A DNA stretch of 64,000 nucleotides from Turnera subulata (taxonomy: Eukaryota > Streptophyta > Magnoliopsida > Malpighiales > Passifloraceae), in assembly GCA_028386065.3 (NCBI GenBank), contig JAKUCV010006588.1, positions 35,578 to 99,577 of the forward strand, read 5' to 3'. Positions 22,198 to 33,407 of the stretch are shown in pieces. The translations under genes and the position numbers were made by a program. Position 1 is the first letter of the stretch. Each line of letters opens with the position of its first letter. A model generated the notes under the pieces. That model saw only the letters and a program-made list of their open reading frames with translations. It was not told where the DNA came from and searched no databases.

Positions 22198-24435
22198 TGG
22201 ATAGCTTTTCTATCATACTACCATGGTCTACCCCAGAGCAAATGGCAAGCATCCATAGGTACCACATCACACCAAACAACATCTTCATAATTTTTGCCAA
22301 TGGAAAATTGCACTAAGCATCATTTTGTTACCTTGACATCGCCTCCGTTTTGTAACCACCGCAGTTTGTAAGGTTGTGGATGTGCTTCAGATTTCAGCTG
22401 CAATTTATCCACCATGTGAGTTGCTACAACATTTGTACAGCTCCCACCGTTAACGATGACGTCACAAACTTTGTTGTGTGAAGTGCAACGGGTATGAAAA
22501 ATATTTGTTCGAAGCCAATCACTAGCTTCAACTTCTGCCATAGTCAAAGTTCTTTGGATGACTAGAGAATCACCTTCATCGGCATATGTCACGTGTTCCT
22601 CTTCGAGTTCTTCTTTATCTTCCTCTACGGTCTCCTCTTCAGTGTCTTCTTCCACCAAGGAAACAATTTTCCGATTTGGGCAATCAGATGCAATATGACC
22701 AAAACCATGACATTTGAAGCACTGTCGAGAGTTGGCCTTGGGGTTTTGCTGTATGGTTGACAAAGTTGAATTTTTAGCTCCAAAAGTTGGTTTAGGATTA
22801 GCCGTCTTTGGGGCAGCTACTGACTTGTTGAGGCTAGAACTGCTTCCCCGGTTAAAAGGCTCTCGGTTAGAGACTTTGGAATTGGATCCTTGCCTCTCCT
22901 TGAGCTGCTTTTCCACCTTGTGAGCAAGCTTCACAACGTCATTATAAGTCCAATAAGGCTGCAATTGGACAACATCACCAATTTCAGCTCGAAGTCCTCC
23001 AAGATACTGAGCTATTAGTTGTTCTTCGGGCTCAAGAACATCACAGCGTAGCATGAGATGATCAAACTCTGCTGTATATTCTTCCACGGACAGCTCTCTT
23101 TGCTTGAAATTATGATACTTAATAAAAGCATCTTGCCTAAAATTTTCAGCCAAATACTTTCGCTTAAGAACCTTTTCATTTTTGCCCATATGGAAATGGA
23201 TGATTTTCCATCATGAGCTCTTTGTTTCTTCAAGTGCTCCCACCAAATAGAAGCATGTTTTCGTAGCTTTATCGCCACTAATTTCACCTTTACATTTTCA
23301 GGAACAACTTTGAACTCGAAAATTCTCTCGACGGTATTTAACCAATCAAGAAAATCGTCGGGTTGTAGTCTTCCTTCAAAATCGGGTATTTCTACCTTCA
23401 TATTGAAGTCTTTGTGAGGATTACGAGTACGAGGAAGTGGACGGAAAGGCACAACTCCCTCATCTGAAGCTTGGCTTCTTTCTTGAGAAAAAGGTTTAAA
23501 ATTCTCATCCTCGTCGGATGAATTATTGGCTATGATTTTAGGTCGTGTTTGTTCACGTTCCCGAATTTCATAGTCTCTAATTCAACCTTGCAGCTCTTGC
23601 ACTTGCTTCCTTAATTCCTCCATTTGGATGTCACGCAATGTTGCCTCTTGGCTTGAAGTCCCAACAACACCTTCATCTTTTTTGGGTGCCATGAAACCAA
23701 ATGCTCCGCTACCAAATTGATGTCGGACCAAGGTATGAACTAAAGAGTATTTATTTTGGATTTGGGGTAACCAAAATATTTAAGGATACAGATTATCACC
23801 ACCTTAAATATTGGGTTAAAACACTCACTCTCAATAATTTTCCAAGAGATATAGATACTCACCACTCTTAAGGAAAAATTAAAAAGAAAGAAAGTGTTTA
23901 AGTTTAAAACTCAAATGAATCCACCTAAGAGACTTAAACTAGAAGGAGAAGAGAAAACTCTCTATCAAAGGAAATATTTCACTCAAGTTCACTTATGCTT
24001 AAAGCGTTACATTGCATGGGTTTATATAGGCAAGTTTGCCTGCATGGCCATGCTCATTCAAAGTAAATACACATGTACACACATTACTTTTATTTATTAT
24101 AGCACACAATTTTATTTGGTTTCACATAAATTTTCTAAAGTCTAATGTAGGCGGTGGCTCCTTCCAAGTCTTCATGCATCATGTCCTTGTCTTTGAAATT
24201 ATGGAGTAACTAGCTTTCAGTGCAACTTGCCATTATGTGCAAAATTTCACCGAATGAATTATTTGTTCAAAGTCTTCTTCTAGTAGCCTGCAAATCTTGA
24301 ATGGTTAAAGTCTTCTTCTAGTAGCCTGCAAATTTTGAATGGTAGGTTGTAAATTTTGAGAAGTCTTTTAACCTTTCACATTTAGCACCTGCGTCACCAT
24401 TAGCGAAGGGTCGGCCAGGGAAGAGCCTTGGTGTC
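22198..24435 (-). mobile_element. Second Ty3/gypsy remnant: LTR, gag, protease start
   Basis: Reading right to left: an LTR (about 23721-24435, minus-strand TATATAAA as the complement of 24021-24028), a primer-site-like sequence (complement of 23703-23714, TGGTAGCGGAGC), then gag and the protease start. The element is cut at 22198 in GRPWQYDRKAIH by the other gypsy LTR. Its polymerase and 3' LTR are gone. A 41-bp direct duplication lies at about 24265-24347 inside the LTR. Confidence 0.75.
22223..23692 (-). pseudogene. Ty3/gypsy gag and protease, broken
   Basis: The ATG at 23692 opens MAPKKDEGVVGTSS. A stop lies near 23583. A capsid-type retrotransposon gag domain follows (VEIPDFEGRLQPDDFLDWLNTVERIFEF...WWEHLKKQR), with a frameshift near 23190-23210. 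The second frame continues to YHNFKQRELSVEEYTAEFDHLMLRC and a CCHC zinc knuckle CFKCHGFGHIASDC. The aspartic-protease start reads VIVNGGSCTN, where relatives have D in place of N at the catalytic position. After stops the frame still shows DVVPMDACHLLWGRPW. Gag packages retrotransposon RNA, and this copy is inactive. Confidence 0.85.
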
Positions 24436-24700
24436 TCCAAAGTGTCTTTCAGTTTGCAGTACCAGATTGGCCTGCACCTGTTCCTGATCTGCCCCATTGA
24501 ATATTGCTGCTGCTCCATAGACTCTATTTTTGATAGCACAGAAAAAAAAAAAAAAAAAAAAGACTCAATTTTAGAAGGTGAATTTAACTCCTACATGCTG
24601 GGATTGAGTTTTGCTCCTGTGTTTGTCTACATAAATCTTTAGATTGGTTCATCACTCTTTATTGATTGAAAAGAATTTTCCAGTATTGATTGCAAAGCAG
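24436..24700 (+). pseudogene. F-box fragment B, 3' end and 3' untranslated part
   Basis: The sequence encodes VFQFAVPDWPAPVPDLPH then a stop, matching the family terminus VPDWPARVPVLP. The following non-coding DNA (24575-24660) matches the 3' flank of the intact gene at 15718-15810. It is the distal part of fragment B, separated from 18177-18480 by about 6 kb of nested gypsy DNA. Confidence 0.8.
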
Positions 24701-24829
24701 AAATGAAGCATTGGATGGTAGTGATTGCCAAACAGACATGAAATCTCGGATAGTATTCCTGTCTAAAATTGCAAGCCATACAATAAAACTAGCAGACCAA
24801 GATTTCATCTCTTACAATGAAACTAAATA

Positions 24830-24875
24830 ACTGGCTGATGGAAACACTGCAGGAACATCTGTAGGCCCACATCTG
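24830..24875 (-). pseudogene. F-box C-terminal tail remnant
   Basis: The minus strand reads GPTDVPAVFPSAS, like the terminus of the neighbouring minus-strand F-box copies. The stop is lost. It parallels the remnant at 10044-10090, with similar flanking sequence, so the tail was probably duplicated together with the genes. Confidence 0.6.
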
Positions 24876-24977
24876 TAGCCCCCTACTATGAGATTTTTTT
24901 CTTCTCTTACAATGAAACTATCAGCAACATATAAAAGATGAAGGAAGATGATAAACACGGGAAAATACTGTGGAGAA

Positions 24978-26319
24978 TTAATTGGCACCTGATGGAAACA
25001 CTGCAAGAACTTGTGTAGGCCACTCTGGTATTATATACTGAAACACAGTATCATATTCTTCACATTCCCTACCAAACCTTTCATTCTCAGTTACTTCTTT
25101 GCTCTCTAACATTTTCACTTCTTTAGTTCGTAAATTGCACAAGAAAACACGCCTAAAAAAGCAGGCATGGAGAGGGGGATTAAAAGCTGTGTGGGGATGA
25201 AGAAAGTAAACAATACCTTCATCATTCGGGTCCAACCCCAAAAGTTTTATTTCCATCCAATCACCGTTTGATATTTCTCTGAGCAAAGGAGCGTCATTGG
25301 TGTCAAATTCGTCCTAGAAGATATTATACTTGAAGCTCCATTCTCCTCTCTCGTAGTCGTTTAATTCCCACAACCTGAAAAATGATCTATCTTGATGATT
25401 ATAATATTTAAAGTCATGTTGTTCTAGTAAACGCAAAGACCCTTGACAAACACCTAAGACCACGGACGGGATGGTTTTGCCATACTCCTCTGGTGGGGTG
25501 TCAATTATTACAGAGCATCTCTCTGGTGGGGTGTCAATTAATACTTCCACGCCTCCCTTGGTCTGTCAAGAACAAAACGCCATTCCAAGAAACATTGTAC
25601 AGGATTTGTCCAGCCAGACTGTGATTAAAGCCGATCGGCTTCGATATCTCCATCATAACCCATGTATTTCTTTCAGAAGAAAACACATCAGCTCTGTAAC
25701 AATCATCTCTTGCTTCCTCCATGAATTCTAACCACCTTGAAATTATTATTATCATCACTGAACACAAGACCTACCGCTACTACTTTGGTAAAGGGAAAAG
25801 TCTTGGAAAAAGGTGGAAGAGCAACCCATTGCCTGGTTAATGGATTCACCAAGTAATAAAATCCTATGTTTCATGTCACCTGTATGGGCGGAATGGCATA
25901 AGAGCATGTCATTGCATGAAGCAGTGACTGCTATACGGGCTCTCCTGCCGCGCCCGTCCCTTCCATGATTGAGACAAGGCAGGAAACCCAAGTCGAATCT
26001 CTTCTTCTTGGGGAGATCAGGGTGCTCCTGGTCTCCCCAACCACCACAGTTTATGATACGAAGATCTTTCCTCCCGTGGTACCTCCTGTAGTTGGACGAG
26101 GGTGAAGGGTTGATGATGATATTTGTTCTCGTGGATCTCCTTCCATCGCTTGAGAAATATTGGGCTAGAGATCAGAGACTGCCACCGCTTGCAGACCAAC
26201 TTACCCTGCAAAGCAAATCTACAAGATAGGAACCCTCGTCCAAGGATTTCAAGCAATAGATAATCGTCAATATTGTCAATGGAGGATGGATTCGACGCTG
26301 AAGATTTTGCTGTTGCCAT
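24978..26319 (-). pseudogene. F-box gene copy, multiple frameshifts
   Basis: It reads from ATG 26319 (MATAKSSASNPSSIDNIDDYLLLEILGRGF...KLVCKRWQSLISSPIFLKRW). Frame changes occur near 26030, 25860, 25770 and 25545, and an in-frame stop lies near 25314 where relatives encode YDEFDTDDA. Blocks of the associated domain are still visible: GFLPCLNHGRDGRGRRARI, VFSSERNTW, SWNGVLFL, SLRLLEQH, FFRLWELNDYERGEWSFKYNIF, LLGLDPNDEGIVYFLH and WPTQVLAVFPSGAN. A small direct duplication (25495-25545) repeats the segment encoding TPPE-R-C. It no longer encodes a full protein. Confidence 0.88.
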
Positions 26320-26379
26320 TAATAATCAGAATATATATAAAAGAAGAGGATTTCAAGCAATAGATAATCGTCAATACCT

Positions 26380-26855
26380 TAAAGTTGCACGAGTACAGAG
26401 ATCGATGAGTACCGTATAATTGATTATGCGGATCATCCGAAGATTCATCCGGATCTCCATGAGCAATTTAGACTATGTCATCATCATTGGGATCCAAAGC
26501 TACAGCCTCTAGTAACAAAAGCTCTTTCTCCATGCTATCTTATGCAAAAGCTCTTCAGCTTGGACATGGCCTTGAGATGCAACAATTTCCTTGCAATAAG
26601 TCAAGCCCTTCAAGCTCCACTCTCCTCTCTCATAGTCTTCCAATTCACAAATTCCTAAGAAACGGTCGTCATATTTAAAAGAATATCCAGAACGTCTAGA
26701 AATTATCATCATCCTCAATGACCCTTGACTACTTGCGCCGAATGCTATCCTAATGCCATCTGGAAACTCATCTACTATTTCTGGGAAGTAGGTTTTGTGT
26801 AGGCCATTGTTCCAGCCACGCTCACAGGTATGTACGACCCAACCAACAACCATTC
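26380..26855 (-). pseudogene. Divergent F-box-associated domain fragment
   Basis: The minus frame from 26853 encodes FPDGIRIAFGASSQGSLRMMI, DDRFLGICELEDYERGEWSLK and YCKEIV. Further left, after a frame change, it shows AVALDPNDDDIV. These match the second half of the family but are more divergent than the neighbouring copies, so this derives from another subfamily. A segment of about 30 bp at 26347-26380 duplicates 26246-26276 at the start of the next pseudogene. Confidence 0.75.
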
Positions 26856-27450
26856 ACAAATTCTTTGCGACAAACTCCATGAAAGAGGACATACGCAAGC
26901 ATATTAAAGCTAATGCTAGTAGGAAAGTTTACTGAATTTTCTTACACTTTAGCTGTTTAATGTATGATATGAAAGCAACACAAGCCTTTGTATCTGTCTA
27001 TCTTTCCATCTTAATTAGCTAAGGAATCAGCTACACTAAGTATACTCCTTACAACTTGGATACACCATGATGGAACAATTCTTTACTTATAAGTATCTGG
27101 TAGCTTTAGAGAGGGCCAAGAGGCTTTATTTGGTGTACTGCAGATTGAATAGGCCATATAGTACAGCTTGTGACATAATGAAATTACCCAACTCTCTGTT
27201 GATCTAAACCATGTTTTGGAAATCATCTGCTGCTTTATTCAGAGCCCATAAGAAGACAAATCAGCAATCAAGCTATATGAATTAATGATAATAGTCAAAC
27301 AATTTGTTGAAAGTATGTAATTCTAAATTACAATATTTTTTTTTCCTTCAAAACTCATCCTCATAGTATAAGATGTTTCCTTCTCTTACAAATATATCAG
27401 CAACATATAAAAGAAGAAGCAAGATGATACACACTTGATCAGAAGAATAA
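26856..27450. other. Intergenic, no gene seen
   Basis: AT-rich sequence. The last 100 bp (27360-27450) resembles the 3' flank found next to the other minus-strand F-box copies (CAGCAACATATAAAAGA). Confidence 0.6.
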
Positions 27451-28616
27451 TTAATTGACACCTGATGCAAGCACTGCAGGAACTTGTGTAGGCCACTCTG
27501 GTAGTATATACTGAAACATAGTACGATATTCCTCCTGATAGCGACCAACCCTTTCATTCTTAGGTATTTTGTTGCTTTCTAACAGTTTCACTTCTCTGGT
27601 GTGTAGATTGCACGAGAAAATACGATTCACCGAGCAGTAAGGGCGATACAGATTATAAACATCAAAGCGCCAATGTTGGGAGCGATCATAAACTATATGG
27701 TAATGAAGAAAGTAAACAATGCCTTCATCATTCGGGTCCAAACCTAAAACTTTTATACGTCCAGTACCTTTAATTTCGCGTAGCAAAGGAGCATCATCGG
27801 TGTCGAATTCGTCGTAAAAGAGATTATACTTGAAGCTCCATTCCCCCTTCTCGTAGTCTTTTAATTCCCACATCCTAAGAAACAATCTGTCTCTTCTACC
27901 AACGTCGTCTTGTTGCAGTAATCGAAGCGACCCGCGACAGACTCCTAAAAACACACATGGAATGTCTTTGCCATCCTCATCAGGAGGGGTGTCAATTACG
28001 TGGCATCTCTCTGGCTCCAAGGGATTATAGGCCACAATACATTCATAATTTGTTGGCATGAACAAAATCCCATTCCAAGAAACCATATCAAACCTACCAT
28101 AAAAGTTAAAACAGCAACCCACTTCCTTGTCAATGGATTGCAGAGGTAATAAACCCTCTCTTTTAAGTCTAATGGATGGGTAGAGTGGCACAAGAGCAAG
28201 TCATTACATGAAGCAGCAATGCGAATGTGGGCTCTCCTACCACGCCCTCCCTTTCCACGCCTGAAACAAGGCAGAAAACCCAAGTCGAATCTCTTCTTGT
28301 CGGATTGGAATAGTGGATGCTGCAAGCGGCCAACGCAGTTTATGATAGAATGCTCTGTGTCCCGAGGAGTCTTCCTGCAGTTGGTGACCAGCGTGAAGGG
28401 CCGCGGTTGATCAATGTGGTTCTTATTGTGGATCTCTTTCCAACGCTTGACAAAGATAGGGCTGGAGATCAGAGAATTCCAACGCTTGGAGACCAACTTC
28501 CCCTGAAAAGCAAATCTACAAGACGGGAATCCTCTTCCAAGGATTTCAACCAATAAAGCATCGTCCATATCCTCCATTGAAGTCAAAGATTTTCCTGCTG
28601 TTTCGATTTGAAACAA
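27451..28616 (-). pseudogene. F-box gene copy with internal deletion and lost start codon
   Basis: It is the closest copy of the intact gene at 10179-11588. The position of that gene's ATG (AAATGGCGACA) reads AAATCGAAACA here. The next in-frame ATG is at 28577 (MEDMDDAL), just before the F-box. The F-box and first half of the associated domain are open to RKWVAV. Then about 200 bp are missing relative to the intact gene and the frame shifts (near 28105). The C-terminal half (FDMVSWNGILFMP...WPTQVPAVLASGVN) stays open in another frame to 27451. It is probably a pseudogene. A truncated protein of about 190 residues with an F-box could still be made. Confidence 0.85.
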
Positions 28617-28639
28617 AATTCAGGGCGAAGCTTGTTGGA

Positions 28640-29760
28640 AGTTGGAACCTGTTAACCTAAGTGAATCTTCACCTCTAAAATAATTTTTAGAGCCGGCTCC
28701 AATTAAAAGCATAAGGATTTTATAAAAACCGAAATTGTAGGGTTGGTGGCCCATGAGTATCACAGTGGTCTCTTGGGATTACTTTTTGTATTAAGGTTGA
28801 TTATCTATTAATAATTGAATTTAATATTAAAATTAATTTTAGAAACCAAAAAATCTCAAGAATACTTTTATTTAAATTTAAATTTAAACATTAGACACTA
28901 TCCTAAATTATATTTTAGAAATGTTAATATTATTAAGTTGACCTAAATATTTTCAGAGATGGTAATATCAATTATAATAAATAATTTTAAGGTCTATCTA
29001 TTAAAGTGACACCTAGAAATTTGAGCTGGGTCTACATGTCAAGATTGACCTATTAATAATTTAATCGGTCAAATTTTGATTGTTGTCTAGTGGAATTGAA
29101 CAACCTATTCTATGAGGTTGAGTTATTGATTATGCGTAATAATATTTTACATTAGGAAGTTGATCCTTTCACTCGACTTATAAGCTTGTAAATTAAAATT
29201 CTTATTTTATGATATTATATTTAGTTACAATATACAAATTGTCTATTAATTTGTATAAATCTTCCTTTTAGTTATATAAAATTATTTTTAAAAATTTTTG
29301 GAAGGGAATGTTAAAAAAAAAAACAATAATTAGGTGACATCAATACTTTATAGAAATACAATTCATATAATTTTATAAAAAGGTAAAAAAAATGGTGTAT
29401 ATAATGATATTGATTTTTATACTACTTTGGTGCCTTAAATTTACATCATTTATCTACAAAGACAATCAATCTCACCATTATTATATGTTGCTACTAATAA
29501 ATATTTTATTTAAAAAATATAATATTGGGTTTAATTAAGTTAGTAACTCTTGCTATTGTAAATCAATATATAAAATGAAAATAATTATAAAAGGTTATTG
29601 ACATTATATTTCTTTGCAATTATTTTGTATTTTTAATTCCTATGGAAAATTTTAATTTAATATTTTTTATTAATAAATACTAAAGATCCTATATTTTAGA
29701 AAAAAATATTTTAAATTATCATATTAGTATATACAAGTAATAATTATCATTCATATCACA
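28640..29760. other. Very AT-rich intergenic region
   Basis: No coding region, LTR or terminal repeat recognised. Confidence 0.6.
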
Positions 29761-29767
29761 TATGGTT

Positions 29768-30470
29768 CTAGATCTGAATGCCCTGGCCCCCAAGCTGTTT
29801 AGGTTTAGCAAGCCTCTCTCTCAAGCACATTTTCAGCTTATCTGTTGTTCCACTCCACAAGAAATTCCCCATAATCTTTGAAAGTTTCTTCACAACAGTA
29901 CCCACAGGAATTTTGAAGAATGATAAGTAGTACAGTGGCAAACTGCACAGAACAAAACAAGCCGTCCCTGCCACAAATAAGGACCAGAAATTTACTCAAA
30001 GCAAGGGAGACATCTCTTCAAGTTTGAGAGAGAATCCACGTGCTGGAGAATTGAAAAAGATGAGGAACCAATATGAAACTCCCTGATTAAACCTTTATTA
30101 ATGAACTGCTTGAGCAATCGTCGCGGCCAAACCTTCCACAGCCATATTATTAAATAGGAGTGGAGAAAGAGGGTGTCCTTCTTTTAGACCCTTGCCCATG
30201 ACAAATTCAAGGGAAGAATTAAGAACCATTGATAATTAGAAGTAAGAACAGACATTTTTTAACTGGATATGTACAGCTCCAAATCCATCTCATCCACATG
30301 TTCTTGATCCCCATTACCTTCATAATATCCGTAAGGCATAAGGTACTCCCAAGCCAAGGAATCAAAATGCTTTCCTGAAATCGATCTTCCATACAAAAAG
30401 CGTTGGTACCACTCCTTCAAACTGTGTAAAATTTCATTTCCTGTCAAAGCACTATATATCCAGGATGAGT
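29768..30470 (-). pseudogene. L1-type LINE reverse-transcriptase fragment
   Basis: Reading right to left, in changing frames: FDSLAWEYL (reverse-transcriptase FDS.W motif), SSLEFVMGKGLKEGHPLSPLLFN (the RQGDPLSP-type motif), then SLPLYYLSFFKIPVG, IMGNFLWSG and LAKPKQLGGQGI. The YADD catalytic block is deleted (the sequence reads LQHVDSLSNLKR nearby). No tail or target duplication is visible. Confidence 0.75.
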
Positions 30471-30479
30471 TGTATCAGA

Positions 30480-30960
30480 AACACTTTTTACTTTGATATA
30501 TTCTCTGTTATGGTATACTTGAATCCTTAACTAATGAAAGCTATATTTGATTTGTACAAGAATCATGTCCTGAATCTCTTGGTGGCAGTGATTATGTTAA
30601 TTGACTGAATATTAGTTAACTCTGACAATTTTCTCGTCCAATTTCTTGTGGATGATATTCGAATTGTTGTCTCATTGTAAGAGCATGGTTTTATTTTTTT
30701 GGAAAATATTGTAACAGCATGACTAATAACTTAGCTAACCGTGATTTGATTATCATCATCTATACTGCTTTGGTCAGAGTTCACTGGCAATGAAAAAAAA
30801 ACACTTTAAAAAAACGTCGGCAACAAAATTGCATAAATATGATTTGAATGGCTGTATTCTTTCGCCTTCACAACTCAGAATGAGATTTTTCCTCTCTCAC
30901 AATATATAAAACTATGTATCAGCAATATGTAAAAGAAGGAAGATGATAGCAAAGGCACCT
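30480..30960. other. Intergenic, no gene seen
   Basis: AT-rich. The right end (30895-30960) is the 3' flank shared by minus-strand F-box copies. Confidence 0.5.
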
Positions 30961-30968
30961 GAGGAGAA

Positions 30969-31569
30969 TTAATTGACACCTGATGAAAGCAATGCAGGAA
31001 CTTGTGTAGGCCACTCTGGTATTATATACTCAAACATAGTATGATATTGCTCCCGATCATGACCAAACCAATCCTTCTCAGGTTCTCCGTTGCTTTCTAA
31101 CAGTTTCACTTCTTTGGTCTGTAAGTTGCGTGAGAAAATACGGTGCATGAACCGATTAGAAACTGCATCGCTATGACGAAAGTAAACAATGCCTTCATCA
31201 TTCGGGTCCAAACCCAAAATGTCCATATCCACCCAGGGACCTTCTAACTGGCGTAGCAAAGCAGCATCATCGGTGTCGAATTCGTCGTAGAACAGATGAT
31301 ACTTTGAAGCTCCATTCTCCTTCCTCGTAGTCTTTTAATTCCCGCATCCTAAGAAAAAATCTGTCTCTTTTATCATATTGGTTATCGTTGTGTTGTTGCA
31401 GTAATCGAAGCGACCCGTGACAGACTCCTAAAAACACATCTTGAAAGGTTTTGCCATCCTCATCAGGAGGGGTGTAAATTACATGGCATATCTCTGGCTC
31501 CAAGGGATCATAGTCAACAATAAAGTCATCTTTTGTTGGCAAGAACAAAATCCCATCCCAAGAAAACAT
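30969..31569 (-). pseudogene. 5'-truncated F-box gene copy
   Basis: Only the second half of the family is present, starting at NMFSWDGILFLP (31569) and ending WPTQVPALLSSGVN. One frameshift near 31300 separates EEGEWSFK from YDEFDTDDAA. The F-box itself is absent and unrelated AT-rich DNA follows on the right, so a break or insertion removed the 5' half. Confidence 0.85.
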
Positions 31570-32010
31570 ATTATTAAATCAACATATCTAAAACACATCA
31601 GGATCCGAAAAATGTATCAAGTGATTTTACTTTTATAACCTTCTGGAAATTTTATATATTACGAATTATGCTTACTTAGTTTTATTATTTTTTATTTATA
31701 AAAGACATTGAAATAATTCGGAGTAAAACACACGACAGGATTCAGGACGTGGGGGTTTGGATAAAGAGAGTGAAGAAATAGAAAAGGAAATAATATTTTG
31801 AAAAGTACGAAATGATTACACTATTTGTATGGTGTGATAGTTTATATGCATAGTTTATTAATTTTTTTCGTTACAATGTATAATCATTTGATTATTTTAT
31901 TCTATCTTAAAGACATGTAGAAAGATGCACATTTTTGTTTCAGTAACACACATAATTCTCACCTCTCATCCACAAATACGTTGTCCTTTCCCTTTCTTTT
32001 TTCTTCCAAA
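31570..32010. other. AT-rich sequence before Helitron end
   Basis: No gene recognised. Base 32010 (A) is the T flanking the CTAG terminus on the minus strand. Confidence 0.5.
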
Positions 32011-32431
32011 CTAGGTGAGAGCCCGAGCGTTGCTCGGGGATTTTTTTTTCAAATCATACTAAATGAATTAATTTATAAAAGAAGTTATATAAATAATTTT
32101 TTGATAATTTTCATACATATATAATTTATTAAAATCATAATAATTATTTATCAGTACAAAAAATAAATTGCACAAATTTTTTTTTTTTGTAAAGAATCAA
32201 ACCACATGATTTTGGTACCTAAGATTAATTTTGGCTATAAATGAAATGATATTATATAGCAAAAGAATATCCCAAAGGATAATATGGCAAAAGAGTAGCT
32301 TAAATAATGAATCGATGTTAGAAGGTAATAATGAATAGCACAAAGTAATCTTAGACCATAATATAGATACTCAAAATTGCTTAACATAATCAAAATATGT
32401 ACAATATAATCAGTGACTTAGAATAAATTAA

Positions 32432-32633
32432 TCTAAATTAAATATACCAAACTTAATTCTGAATTCTGTATTGCAGTGAAGTCAAGGAAGACATATGAGT
32501 TTCTAAATTAAATATACCAACTTAATTCTGAGTTCTGTAATGCAATGAAGTCAAGGAAGACATATGAGTTTCTAAATTAAATATACCAACTTAATTCCGA
32601 GTTTTGTAATGCAATGAAGTTAAGGAAGACATA
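32432..32633. repeat. Tandem repeat, three units of about 69 bp
   Basis: Units starting at 32432, 32502 and 32571 share TCTAAATTAAATATACCAA and GTCAAGGAAGACATA(TGAG) with few differences. They lie inside the Helitron. Confidence 0.85.
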
Positions 32634-33407
32634 AGCATTTTTCTTCTTTTTTTTTTGAACGAAACATTTACCACAATTTAATCATATTGCTTTGTAATCT
32701 GATTGCTTAATAAGATAATTTTATCATTGTAGGTTAAAAGAAATTTTACTTGCAAAAACAATTTGTTTAAGGACACAACACACAAAGACAATTTGGCCTG
32801 GAAAATAAAATGAATCTAAACTGATTGTAGGGGACTGTATTAGGGGAGAGGGTGCCTTACTCGTAAGGATTTAAGTGGAAATTTAAACTTGTAAGATAAT
32901 ACAATACACGATGCTCAAACTGATTACATTGTATATTTAATGGTATTTATCAGGTTAGTTTAGTAACCATTTAGAAACGGCCAAGCAACAAATAATATTC
33001 ATTATGTTATTGACACCTAATCTCCCACGTTGTGATCGCATTGGTTTAAACGATGTCATACGAATCAATATGGAACTATACATTTTCTTTTTCATGGTTT
33101 ATAGTTTCACATTGAAAATATTTATGAAAAAAAACTCAACGAATATCTAGAGAGTAGATTCTCCTTGGGGCGGTTCCATTGCAATGTTTAGTAATATATC
33201 TAAGTGAGAATGTAAATTCCCACCAATTTACCAATAACCCACTTATGTTCTTTGAATGCAGTAAAATACCCAAATGAAAGATTTTTCACACATCATACAG
33301 ACAAGTCCACAACCTCTTGAATTTGAACATTGTAAAAAGAAAATCTATCAACTCGCTCTGCTTGCAAGACACAGTGTTCCGTATGAAACAACAAATTCAT
33401 AGCTGCT

